Source of the DNA: Epithemia pelagica
Taxonomy: Eukaryota > Bacillariophyta > Bacillariophyceae > Surirellales > Surirellaceae
DNA: 64,000 bases
Assembly: GCA_946965045.2 (NCBI GenBank)
Contig: OX337233.1
Span: 806,001 to 870,000, forward strand
Direction of reading: 5' to 3'
Each line of letters begins with the position of its first letter. Position 1 is the first letter of the stretch. Under the pieces are notes generated by a model that was not told the origin of the DNA, searched no databases, and was given only the letters and a program-made list of their open reading frames with translations. Positions 30,743 to 41,066 of this stretch are shown here, piece after piece. Position numbers and translations under genes: made by a program.

Positions 30743-31927
30743 TCATCTCTTCTTCTTGGAAAGCGTCTGCTCCGACATGCCAAGGATCTTCTCACGAGGA
30801 AGAGGAGGAGTTGGTTCGTTGGTTCCCATGAGCTCCCAATGGCTTTCCAGTTCTTGTGGATGGTTCTGGGGGGACCGTGGCTGATCGACTTCAGTCCATG
30901 GTATGGTAATCCCAATGGCTTTCAAGTCCAATTGCGCCAAGACCGATTCATGAGCAAACAAAAGTTCTCCAAAGTCCGACACCTTTTTCAAAAATCGATA
31001 TCCCTTTTCTCGCAAGAGTTGGACCAAGTGAGGTTTCGGTCGTTCCACCGTGACAATGGAAAATTGGTACCGATCAAACTCAAATCCGGAAAGAATAAAG
31101 TCTTCGGCACCTTCCACATCCAACGACAAGTAATCCACATGTTGGGGAGCCTGAAATCGATCCAGAATCTCCACCAAAGGAACCGTGTAGTAGACTTCCG
31201 GGTGATTGTTATTATTGTCCTTTTTGTTCTTGTTTTGCTTTTGTTTGTTGTCAAAGCCCACAATGCCTCCAAATTCTTGTTGGAGTTGAAAGGAAATGGC
31301 TTCCATGCGACGTTGTCCCACGGCGGCAGCGACGACTTGACAGGATCGCATACGTGCCAAATCCTGCCAATAGTGCGGATTGGCTTCAATGCACAAGCCA
31401 GTCCATTGCAACCGACGTTCCAAGGCATAGGTGTTGGACAAGTAGACGGCCGCATTGGCAGCCAAATCGACAAAGTATCCATGCTTCTTTTCATGACGAA
31501 ACAAGGCAGATACCATGAAATCTTGACCCACTTGACTGTGCCAATAGAATTCATTCTTGTTTTTGCTGTTTACGCGAAGCTCCTTTTCTTTTCGTATGCC
31601 TTGATGCTTCCAATCTTGAAGAGTCATGTTGGCCAGAGTTTTGCGCCTGCCTCGAAACACTTGGATCGATCGCCATCCATGGTCTACGGCTTCGTCGTCG
31701 TCATGGTCGTTAATGCCTTGGAACTGATTCTTGCTCTGCTGGAGAGGATTCATCACGGCTTGTTGTCGTCTTGGTGGCGCATTCTTGTCCACCGTTGTTG
31801 TTGTCGTCGTCGTTGTCGCATGTTGATAGAGGTGAAGCTGGGCACCCAACCAAAAGGAAACAAGGCAACTGAGAAGCCATGTACACTGACTCATTTGCTG
31901 TTTCGAAAGCCTGGTGATAGGTGCCAT
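30743..31927 (-). CDS. FkbM-family methyltransferase, type II membrane protein
   Basis: A 394-residue protein. A signal anchor lies near the N-terminus (TWLLSCLVSFWLGAQLHLY), followed by a Thr/Asn linker and an FkbM-type SAM-dependent methyltransferase domain at about 127-345. Landmarks are SQVGQDF, GYFVDLAANAAVYLSNTY (the SAM-binding loop, where the usual GANDG is altered to AANAA), WTGLCIEANP, CQVVAAAVG, VDYLSLDVEGAE and FSIVTVERP. FkbM enzymes typically O-methylate sugars or small molecules, and a signal anchor suggests a Golgi/ER-lumen enzyme acting on glycans. Substrate inferred only. A TATA-like element (AGTATATAATC) lies about 20 bp upstream of the start. Confidence 0.9.
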   Translation of the reverse strand: MAPITRLSKQQMSQCTWLLSCLVSFWLGAQLHLYQHATTTTTTTTVDKNAPPRRQQAVMNPLQQSKNQFQGINDHDDDEAVDHGWRSIQVFRGRRKTLANMTLQDWKHQGIRKEKELRVNSKNKNEFYWHSQVGQDFMVSALFRHEKKHGYFVDLAANAAVYLSNTYALERRLQWTGLCIEANPHYWQDLARMRSCQVVAAAVGQRRMEAISFQLQQEFGGIVGFDNKQKQNKNKKDNNNNHPEVYYTVPLVEILDRFQAPQHVDYLSLDVEGAEDFILSGFEFDRYQFSIVTVERPKPHLVQLLREKGYRFLKKVSDFGELLFAHESVLAQLDLKAIGITIPWTEVDQPRSPQNHPQELESHWELMGTNEPTPPLPREKILGMSEQTLSKKKR

Positions 31928-32511
31928 TGTCGTATGTCACTTGTAGATAGTATATAATCGTTGGAAACAGAGCAAATACGGAGATGGTGCAAAGGACCAT
32001 GGACCATTGTGACAAATATTTTTCGTCATTGTCCTACGCTTTTTGTGCGACTATATGATTCTAACGGTCGCTCTACAGTCGTCCTTGAGAAGCGTCAAAA
32101 GCTATGGATGCTAAGGCTATATAAAAGGGGCATCGAAAATACGATCAAAGCATATCTATTGAGATTCCAGCCAGAAGCCTCGATGGATCATCATGATGTC
32201 CTGTTCTGTCTGTGGCGGTCTAAACAACACTCCCCTGAAATCGGGACCGTGGATATCGGGATCCTGGATAGGACCGTCACAATTTCGTGGAGTCTCAATG
32301 AAAATGGAATGAAAGAGATTTCATCCACTTTGCCGGTGGTCTTGTCGCAACATCATCATAGTACCGTCCCCCAACTAGACAAAAGAGTTGTTGGTTATGT
32401 CACAGCAAGCTCTACCCTGCATGACAGCGTCCTTGGCATTTGTTTGGTAGACTCCATACCAACGAATGGGAACGAGAAACCAATGCAAAATTGCGCTCCG
32501 TAATATGGTGT
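31928..32511. other. Intergenic
   Basis: It lies between the FkbM start and the stop of copy 3. A strong TATA-box-like element (CTATATAAAAGGGG) on the plus strand near 32118 precedes a possible 107-codon frame starting near 32181, whose product has no recognised domain. This is not enough to call a gene. Confidence 0.45.
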
Positions 32512-34704
32512 TTAGCAATTCACCTTGCCCGCTTTGAGATCCGCCGATGACGTTGTTTCACTCGAAAAGTAAAACTGGTTGGAAGCCAACGACACCAGAG
32601 CCTTTTCTCGAACATAATCATTCAGATATGTATCTTGATGATCCAGAAAGGTTTGACGCATAACTTGTAGCAATTGGTCCGGCGATCCCGTGGTAGCTTT
32701 CCACTCCAACGGAACTTGAAACACAGTGGCCATCTCCAAGTACACGCTGGAGCTATCATCACTACTGCGGGGCAAACAGGACGTTCCCACAGGTACACTA
32801 CTCTTTCCCCAAGTTTCCACCGCTTCCATAGTATTATTGTTCCATGGAAGGTAGGTATTCAAAAAGTCGGTCGTAGCTTCGCTGACCAAAAGTTTTCCGT
32901 TCAAAGTATATAAATCCGATTGCGTCGTCGACTTGGGAACGGCCACGGAAAGTGTGTATGCTACTCGGGTGTAAGAAACTGGACTCTGTTTGATTTGATC
33001 GCCTGGATCAAGCCCCGAAAATCGAAATTGTGGGACTGTGGTCCATATGGACCGCATTGTAGCAGTAGCAGAGTTCTCCTCGTCGTCCTTCCTTTGAATG
33101 TAAGAGGACATTCCAGCCTGTGTCGATTCGCTCAAGACTGCTAGGAGCGCAATGCCATTAAATTCGACGGGGGGTCCTTCGTATGTCATTTGAATAGAGG
33201 AAAAGCCCAACATATTGAGTCGGTGGTTCCTTGAACCGGAGTCCACAACGTAGACCCGTTCTGCCAAAAGATCTTGTTAATAGGTCGCGTCGGGAATCTT
33301 TTCAGCAAAGTAGCTCGATAACGTTTCATCCCAAAAGGCCAACGTCCAATTGAATAATTGGTCGTAATCCGCTTGGGACAACATGTCAGGCAGAGATTCA
33401 AATTGTTCTTTATCTGTGTGGAATTCAAAATAAACTTTGATATTCAAAATCTGGACCAGGTTCCCTGGCGGAACCTGTGCTTCACCACCCTCTTGTCCAT
33501 TGTTTTCTTTATTCCCAGGTACAACCACAACGACATCTCCATTGGAATCCCCCAGTGGGGCACCTGAAGTATTGCCTTGCACAATGTTGGATGTCTGGCT
33601 CTCGTTACTGCTGGTTGGCAACAAGACAATTGCCACGACAATGACCACAAGGGCAATGGTCACGAGGAATCCAATGAGTGTCCACACACACACTCGAGAA
33701 ACGTGCCGCGTGTCATGGCCACATTCCAGGGTGACGGGTTCGGCCAAAACGGCTTCGGCCGCCATTTGTTGGCGGACTTGTTCCTTGATACGATCCCGTT
33801 CTTGACGATCCAAGGTATCCGCTAATTCAGCTGGAACCATCACCACAGTCTCATCATCATCATCGACTACAGGAGCGAAATCAGTCACGGTATGAATGCC
33901 GGATGATGATGGTGCTTGTTCTATTCGGGTATGAAGCACTCTGTCTGTAAAGGAGCGGTCCGACAAGGCTACCACGGCAGAGGAAGTGCCATCGTGATGG
34001 GTTGTTGTGATCGGAGTACTTGTATCGGACGGAAGATTTCTGTCTGATCCGAGTTGTTTTCGCATGCTCGAAAGCAGGGGAGGACGTTGAATGGCTTCCG
34101 TTGGTTGGTTGGGTCCTTGCGAGGGGAAAATGGCAAAGGATCCAGGACGACTCAAGGCCGTTCGAGTCACTGCCGTTGCTGTTGTGGTGCTAGCACTGGA
34201 GTTTTGGTTTGAGCCTGTGTTTTGGTGGGATGTCATTCTGGATCCTGCTCGAGTGTCGTCCATGGCAGCCCATTCTGTAGAAGGCTTTTCTTTCATTTCC
34301 TCGTCGTTCTTGTTGCTCACCACCGCCGTTCGTTCTTCGTCCGGTTTGTCGTGAACTTCTTTTGTGTCTTCCAGACTTGTAGCTGGAGGCACTGCCACGG
34401 GCTTTTGTATCAGTACTTGCTCGGTTTGATCGAGGCCTAGTGCGAGGGGAGGCAACACTTTGAAAGAAGACAAAGTGTCCCTCTGTTTTGAGTCGTCGCT
34501 GTCCTTCCCATTGGTTTCATGACTAGTATGCATTGCAGCATGCTTGGTTGTGTCGTCGTCCGTATTGTGGGCGACAAGAACAGGATCCATTCTTTCCGTT
34601 TCTTTCTCCTCTTGATAATCCAGCGATTCGTCTCTGCTCATTGTCTCCTTCTCATGATTCTCCTCTCCTTCCTCCAATATATCATTCTCGAACGACGAGC
34701 TCAT
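32512..34704 (-). pseudogene. Copy 3 of the membrane protein family, single in-frame stop
   Basis: From ATG at 34704 the frame encodes 475 residues in family order: acidic N-terminus, LSRPGSFAIFPSQG (equivalent of LPGAFCxYPGG), an acidic stretch, AELADTLDRQERDRIKEQV, a transmembrane segment (TLIGFLVTIALVVIVVAIVLL), and the start of the ectodomain. A TAA at 33277-33279 interrupts it, and the same frame then continues open for about 255 more codons to 32512. The downstream part keeps family landmarks (GTSCLPRSSD, FQVPLEWK, C-terminal Cys). Only one codon separates this from a full 731-residue protein. Readthrough, a recent null allele or a sequencing error are all possible. It is more diverged than the tandem pair at 14.7-19.2 kb. 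Confidence 0.7.
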
Positions 34705-35430
34705 GGTTCGGGATTTTTCGTCTAGACAGAAAGAAACAACAACGAACTGTCATATGGAACTGGAACCGTTTGATATCCTGGCAACAAGAAAAGGACCGGC
34801 GGGAAGGAATGCACCACTCTATTCTAACAACTGTAGGTGGTTTCTAGAGATACAAAATATCTTCCAGGGTTTTGCTTGTCTTGCACCTTTTCGTTGCCAG
34901 CTTTCCTCCCTGAACACCTTATTCCTTGTGCTATTAGGGAGAGGTTCTTGCCAGTGGCGTTGTTGTACCTCCTTTCCCCTGTTCTCCGGCCTCATCCCAT
35001 TGTGGCTGCCATCTGCCAAGCCACAAACTGAGTCTGGAACGGCATGGCGACGCATATATTTTGCTCCCTAGCGGATATTCTGAGCTGGTATACTTCGATC
35101 AGTCATGTAGATTCAACTTTTGCCTGGCGAAAAATAGACTCGAACCACTGGGGTGTAAACGGGAACTATGCTGTCTATGTACGGATTACGGATAGCTATG
35201 CGAAGCGCTCTTTTTTCGCTGTCTCTTTCTCTACCTATGGTCCTCTTTCAAGTCGCTTTGATTGGAAGGAGTCCAATTTTTACTCCATGTGGAGTCCATG
35301 TGGAGAACATTCGATCAGGTTTTGCTTGTTAAGGGCAGTCAACCAAACCGGGATGCAGAGCTGTACCAAGGAGAACTCTCTAGAGCTACTCTCTAGGGGC
35401 TGCCCCCTCTCGATTTCATTGAGATTGCTC

Positions 35431-35472
<42 letters not shown>

Positions 35473-36087
35473 ACTCTCTCTCTCTTTGTTCTCTCAATGC
35501 TCTCTCAATCGCTTGGAACAGGGACTTGTGTGTTTTCTCCATTGCGTACATCGACCGCTAAATTCGCAAAGTCCAGTCTCTCCCTACCGTACCATTCCAC
35601 TAGGTAGATCAGACAGATTGGTCTTGGTTTCCGTTCATTCAATGGGCTTGCAAAGGGAACGATGGACATCCTTGCTCAATATTAGATTCATTTCGGTTTG
35701 GTTTTTTTGGTGCTGTCCCTTAGTTGTCGACATTCGACATAACACATGGCGAATGCTCGTAAAGCATACGAAATACGAACTTGGTGAGACGTGAGACGCT
35801 TTGGGAATGCCATGTCCACCAAGTGTGACTCATATCTAGTGTAGAAAACAAGTCTGTATTCTGTATACTCGTAGAAACTGTGTTTGGATTTGGATGGTCG
35901 GATGACTTGTTTGAATGGATGGTGTTGCCAGTGTCGAGGGTCGAGGACCATGAAAGAGCCTTTTGCGCATTCGGAGGGGTATTGGTAAACAAAGTCTCTC
36001 TTTCTCTCTCTCTTGTGAAAGGAGCAAACAGAAGAAATGAAACAATCGTCATGATGCAAGCAAACAAGTCTCGATAAAAAAGTCACA
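34705..36087. other. Intergenic
   Basis: It contains a CT microsatellite (35434-35485). A forward frame at 35044-35607 is mostly the translation of that microsatellite plus unremarkable sequence and is not accepted as a gene. Confidence 0.55.
35434..35485. repeat. CT dinucleotide microsatellite
   Basis: About seventeen uninterrupted CT units followed by shorter interrupted CT runs. A second, shorter CT-rich tract occurs near 36000-36015. Confidence 0.9.
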
Positions 36088-36849
36088 ATGAACCATCGTC
36101 ACCGGGAGAATCGAACCATCAAGCCACTGACGGACCAGGCCGAAGCAGACGAGAAACCTAATGGGAGAGAGATGAGAAGCAAGACAGGCAGTGAAAATCG
36201 AGAGCCGAAAGAAGAAGAAGAATCAGCCTCGCAATCCGTATTTTCGTCGGCACCCTGCATCCAGCAAACCGAAGAAGACGATAAAACAAGTCATTGTCCT
36301 TCTTCACTACTACCAAACAACAGCAAGAACAAGAACAAGAACAAGGACGGTTCTTCACAAGATGCTCCTACTAGAACCGAAATGATTTTGTTGTGGAGTA
36401 CTTCCAGCTCCTCCGTGTTCTCGCAGGAGGTACATCCACATGAAACAGCCTCCAACAATGATTCTGAAAGAGAACCATCTTGTTCATCGGGGAGCCGCAC
36501 AAAACCAACTCGTCTTTCTTCTAATACCACGAGTCCAGATTCCCAACGCAACCATGCTATCTCAGCCAATCCTAGCGTCATCAGCCGAGACCACCACCAA
36601 CATCAGTCGGTTCTCCTTCACAATCAAGCAAACGCTCGTCTCAACAAGCAATCGGATTCTCCATGTCACGCGGACATGATTGTATTGCTGAGCAGTCGTA
36701 GCTCGTCGGTGTTTCATGCCAATGAGGACAATCCTGATCTGGTAACAGGCGTGCGTTTGGACAAGTGTGGTAACAGCTGCCCGGTGGTGATGAAGGAGGA
36801 GAATGAGGAGGATACACGAACTCTCCTATTCGCAGTTCGAATCACCTAA
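36088..36849 (+). CDS. Disordered hypothetical protein with internal duplication, 253 aa
   Basis: A single open frame from ATG. Composition is polar (Ser, Asn, Glu, Thr, Lys), with Asn-Lys alternation (NKNKNKNKDG). No signal peptide, membrane segment or known domain is seen. Two ordered-looking segments are related: EMILLWSTSSSSVFSQE near 95-110 and DMIVLLSSRSSSVFHANE near 195-212, each followed by acidic, polar residues. A weaker third copy (SASQSVFSSAP) is near 48. The repeated motif favours a real gene over chance. Function unknown. Confidence 0.5.
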   Translation: MNHRHRENRTIKPLTDQAEADEKPNGREMRSKTGSENREPKEEEESASQSVFSSAPCIQQTEEDDKTSHCPSSLLPNNSKNKNKNKDGSSQDAPTRTEMILLWSTSSSSVFSQEVHPHETASNNDSEREPSCSSGSRTKPTRLSSNTTSPDSQRNHAISANPSVISRDHHQHQSVLLHNQANARLNKQSDSPCHADMIVLLSSRSSSVFHANEDNPDLVTGVRLDKCGNSCPVVMKEENEEDTRTLLFAVRIT

Positions 36850-38318
36850 AACTATAAATAAGTCTTTCTACAGTTTGTCCATGTGTGAGAAACGGTAGGG
36901 TTGCATCGAATTCGATTCGTTTGAACGTCTGTTGTTGTGGCCCCTGAGAACCTGCATTTCGAGCGGCAATCTTGGAGGTTTTATGTTCCGAATGGAATGA
37001 CATGGCGGCGGTGGACCAAATCAGTGAGGAGAGGTTCTATACTGTCTGCCGCCATCCATCCAGCAGCAAACGTAGGATTCATGGACCTGGCCCTGGGAAA
37101 ACGGTATGGTTGTCATTCACCTGCTGCCGTGGTCTTGGAGAACTTCACCATTTGGGAGTTTCAGAGTGTACCCAATCCTTGATCACAGTGTTGCACTATC
37201 TATATGTAGAAACGAATGGAAGCTCACCGACCGTGGGAGACCAGATCCCACACGGGCATGTCACTGGCGTCGTCGGAGCGCCAAACGTTCGCACACCACA
37301 GACCGTTGGATGGTTCGTTCCGACCAGGTTGCTCTCCCAATCCCACGCATCAACAACAACAGACTCTTTGGGTTGATTGTTGGTTGACTAGTGTGGTACA
37401 GCGATTCCGGTTCCAGATGAGTGTGGAACACAGACGACGAACCTGAATGTTGTTGCGGACGTGCCCGGAATGGATGCATACATGGATCCTCCAGATTCGT
37501 GAGTGGGAGGACCCTTGTTTGGTGGTGTGGTGGCTGTCACCTGGCGCGATCTTGAGAGAGTTTGAACCAGTCAATGGTTCCCTTTTGCTATTGCTATCGC
37601 TGAAAAACGGTATCGTATAATATCATAGGATCTCTCCTGGACCACCCAAAGCACAGTGTATTGTGTCGCAGTACTCGTCCGGTCGGTCTCTCTTTTCAGA
37701 AATGGCGCCAAGCAAGTTGGAGCGCGACGCACTTCCGACCAGGTTGCGCTCCCATCATACGAGGCTCTTGTCTTGTAGGTTTGTGGTTGTCCTGCCAAGT
37801 AGCTTTTCTCTTGTAAGATATGTTGAGGTTTTCTTGGGAAGACGTCGTGCATCCAAAAAGAATGGGATGCAAGCGGGTCCCCCGGCTGTGGTGCACGAGT
37901 TTGCCTGGATTGATAAATCCTCCATGGTCATAATATTTTTCAGTCCGGGCAAACGCGCGGCAACGACCAACCGAAAAATTTGGTGAGTCACGTTTTCTAT
38001 GTCGGGACACAACGGACCGTTGGTCCGTCACTTAAATTATAGGGGCCCGCGAGCCGGTCCTGTGAAGAACGACTTGAAAAAATGAGACCGGGAGCCGCTC
38101 ACAAATCCAACACTCGTGGTTGTTCCGGCAATCCAACAACCGCGTTGGAAGACAGCTCTGTCGGCCTTTCCAAACAATCCAACCACACACAACAACCCAA
38201 TCCAATCCAAACCAAACGGCATCGACTGTTTCTTGGTCTCATTTTCTGGTCGAGTGAGAAAACGAAACATTCCCCATTCGCACCTCTAGTTAGTAGCCAG
38301 TAGAGCACCTCTACGACC
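36850..38318. other. Intergenic
   Basis: No gene is recognised. Two diverged copies of a short sequence (GACCAGGTTGC(T/G)CTCCCA) occur near 37322 and 37738. The last few hundred bases should contain the promoter of the repeat-protein gene. Confidence 0.5.
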
Positions 38319-40808
38319 ATGAAGTTCTTGGTTGCTTGGATGGCCGTAGTGCCCTTGCTGCAATCGACCACGACGACGACCGTGATTGCCGATTCCCTCC
38401 TCTCCCATACCGCCGCATCGACGAGTCCCCATCATGGAGGAGGAGGAGAACAGACCACCACCACACACTTGCGACGATACTTGCAAAAAGGTGGATATCC
38501 CAATGACTATTCCAAGGGAAAGGTAAGTGTATGCGCCAACTTGAAGAAATCGATCCAGAAACTTTCTGAATCGTCACTCATGGTTCGTCGCCTCATTTGG
38601 ATAGGGCAAAGGAAAGGGCAAAGGAGGCGACGATTCCTACTCCAAGGGCAAAAAGAAGTACAAGGTACCGTAAAAACAGACGTTGTGCTTTGCCCTGGAA
38701 TACTATTGATCCAGTCCATCTCACCCTTGTCCTTTATTGTTTTGTCAGGCGGACCAACCCATTTATTCCAAGGGCAAAGGAAAGGTACGTTTTCCATTCA
38801 CTGATTGGAATCACAGTGTTGAATCAACTCGTTCTCTCTCTCACACAAATACGTTTGGTCTCTGGAATATCTCTATACTTTTAGAGAAAAGGCAAGGGGA
38901 AGGGAAAAGGCAAGGGCTACGAGTAAGTGCCTTCGGGAGAGAGAGAGAGAGTTTCCAACGTTGAAGTGTAACGTCCTTGTTCACTCACGCGGCTGCTTTT
39001 CTCGTGTTCCATTCTATAGCTACGATACCGCCAAACCAACGGCCAAACCAGTTGATATGCCAACTTTGAAACCCACGATCAAACCAACCGTGAAACCCAC
39101 GGCCAAACCAACTGACAAACCCACAGCTGAACCAACCTCCAAACCAACTGTCAAACCCACCGTCAAACCAACATCCAAGCCGACCGTTAAACCCACAGCT
39201 GTACCAACCTCCAAACCAACTGTCAAACCCACAGCAGAGCCGACTGCGAAACCAACCGTGAAGCCAACGGCCAAACCCACCGTCAAGCCTACAGCAGAGC
39301 CGACTGCGAAACCAACTGTTAAGCCCACGGTCAAACCAACTGTCAAACCCACAGCTGAACCAACATCCAAACCAACTGTCAAACCCACGGTCAAGCCTAC
39401 AGCAGAGCCGACTGCGAAACCAACAGTCAAACCGACTGCGAAACCTACGGTCAAACCTACGGTAGAGCCGACTGCAAAACCAACCGTGAAGCCCACAGCA
39501 AAACCAACCGTGAAGCCCACAGCAGAGCCGACGGCAAAACCAACTGTGAAGCCGACGGTCAAACCTACTGCAAAACCAACAGTGAAGCCCACAGCTGAAC
39601 CAACCAAAAAGCCGACCGCGAAACCAACTGTCAAACCGACGGTCAAACCTACACCAAAGCCTACACCAAACCCCAACCCTCTAGCGACTCCGGAGCCGAC
39701 TTTGAAGCCTACGCCAAAGCCCTCTCCGAAGCCTACTGACAAAGCTACGCCAAAACCAACTCCGGCGCCAACTGACAAACCAACAGTTAAGCCTACGCCA
39801 AAACCAACACCCAAACCATCTCCGATGCCAACGGACAAGCCGACTGTTAAACCTACACCAAAACCATCTCCGGCACCGACCGATAAGCCAACAGTCAAAC
39901 CAACTCCTAAGCCCACACCAAAACCATCTCCGGCGCCAACTGACAAGCCGACTGTTAAACCTACGCCAAAACCATCTCCGAAACCCACACCAAAACCAAC
40001 TCCTGCGCCGACCGATAAACCAACAGTCAAACCAACCCCTAAACCCACACCAAAACCATCTCCGGCGCCAACTGACAAACCAACAGTCAAACCAACTCCT
40101 AAACCTTCTCCGGCGCCAACGGACAAGCCGACTGTTAAACCTACGCCGAAACCAACTCCTAAGCCCACACCAAAACCATCTCCGGCACCGACCGATAAAC
40201 CAACAGTCAAACCAACTCCTAAGCCCACACCAAAACCGACTGTCAAGCCAACTGCAGCACCGACCGATAAACCAACAGTTAAGCCAACTCCAAAACCGAC
40301 TGCCAAGCCAACCGAAGAGATCACCTCAAAGGGTAAAGGCAAGGGTAAAGGCAAAGGCTATGCGAAAGGCAAAGGCAAGGGATACAATAATGAGCCGTCA
40401 CAATGTCGGTATCGTGTATTCGAGATTGCCCAGATGTGGTCAGGACCTGTTGTTGAACCAGACGGAACAAAGGTTTACGATGTTTCATCAGCGTCAAAGG
40501 ATATGGGCCAGCAATATCCATACACAGGATCAGTGTACAATGAACCCGAGGGAAATGCTGTAGGATGGAACGCTGAGCTCTGTACTCGCCTGGATGACGG
40601 AAACTACTGGCATTGCGAAGGGAACCTGTATGATTTGTACGGATGCTCTGGTCAGTTGAGCTTTTCCGGTGTCTATGACGACAATGCCTACGTCGGCCGT
40701 CTGGTCATTACTGGTGGAACAGGCGACTTCCTTGGAGCTGTTGGTTCTATCTACTCAGAATACGACGAATACTCGGGCTTTGAACTACAAACAATCACCA
40801 TTGAGTAA
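38319..40808 (+). CDS. Secreted Lys/Gly- and Pro-Thr-Lys-repeat protein with dirigent-like domain (paralogue A)
   Basis: Five exons are supported by GT/AG sites and frame: 38319-38522, 38605-38664, 38749-38784, 38885-38922 and 39020-40808, giving 708 residues. A signal peptide ([20 protein letters not shown]) is followed by short Lys/Gly modules ([35 protein letters not shown]), largely one per small exon. A long Pro-Thr-x-Lys repeat region follows, then another Lys/Gly block, then a C-terminal domain of about 130 residues ([16 protein letters not shown] ... [17 protein letters not shown]) resembling the dirigent/allene-oxide-cyclase barrel. The first three introns are phase 0. Paralogue B lies at 46299-47849. 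Repeats of this type are common in diatom wall and extracellular matrix proteins; a wall or silica-associated role is inference. Confidence 0.85.
39030..40312 (+). repeat. Pro-Thr-x-Lys coding repeat array
   Basis: About 1.3 kb of degenerate 12-nt-based units encode PTxKPT-type repeats. The first half favours PTVKPT/PTAKPT; the second half has a higher-order unit containing [13 protein letters not shown] and PKPSPAP. The regular codon pattern leaves the opposite strand open for over 400 codons (Val-Gly-Leu repeats), which is a shadow. Confidence 0.9.
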
Positions 40809-41066
40809 CCGCGTTTCCCTTTTTCATGTTTGTTCGTTGTCGCATGTTATCCCGCGACACGTTTTGGACACTATTCATCTTCAGATGTATTGAGCAGGTT
40901 TGTTGGTTTCCATTGATGTGGAGATCTGTAAGACAACCTGCAATTATCAACAATTCACAATGACGAGAGTTACATGAAAGGAGTAGTTTGTTGTCTAATA
41001 TACCATAGCAATTCATGGAATATAAAAGCACACTGTTTTTCGTGATGATGGCAAAAACATCGAAAC

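Noticed and set aside
30707-31957. 416-codon forward frame
   Set aside because: Antisense shadow of the FkbM gene; no domain, while the reverse frame has clear methyltransferase motifs.
33260-33290. A short intron removing the stop in membrane-family copy 3
   Set aside because: No GT...AG pair of plausible length spans the TAA while keeping the frame and the conserved flanking residues.
35044-35607. 187-codon forward frame
   Set aside because: A large part is Ser-Leu repeats from the CT microsatellite; the remainder has no domain.
36700-36850. tRNA-like GTTCGAATC sequence
   Set aside because: It lies at the end of a coding frame, and no acceptor, D or anticodon stems can be paired around it.
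39030-40312. CRISPR-like regular repeats
   Set aside because: Repeats are short, degenerate, without unique spacers and in frame in a spliced eukaryotic gene; they encode protein.
39020-40354. 444-codon reverse frame of Val-Gly-Leu repeats
   Set aside because: It is the antisense of the Pro-Thr-Lys repeat array; it has no signals of its own and stays open only because of repeat codon structure. The same applies to the reverse frame at 46815-47267.
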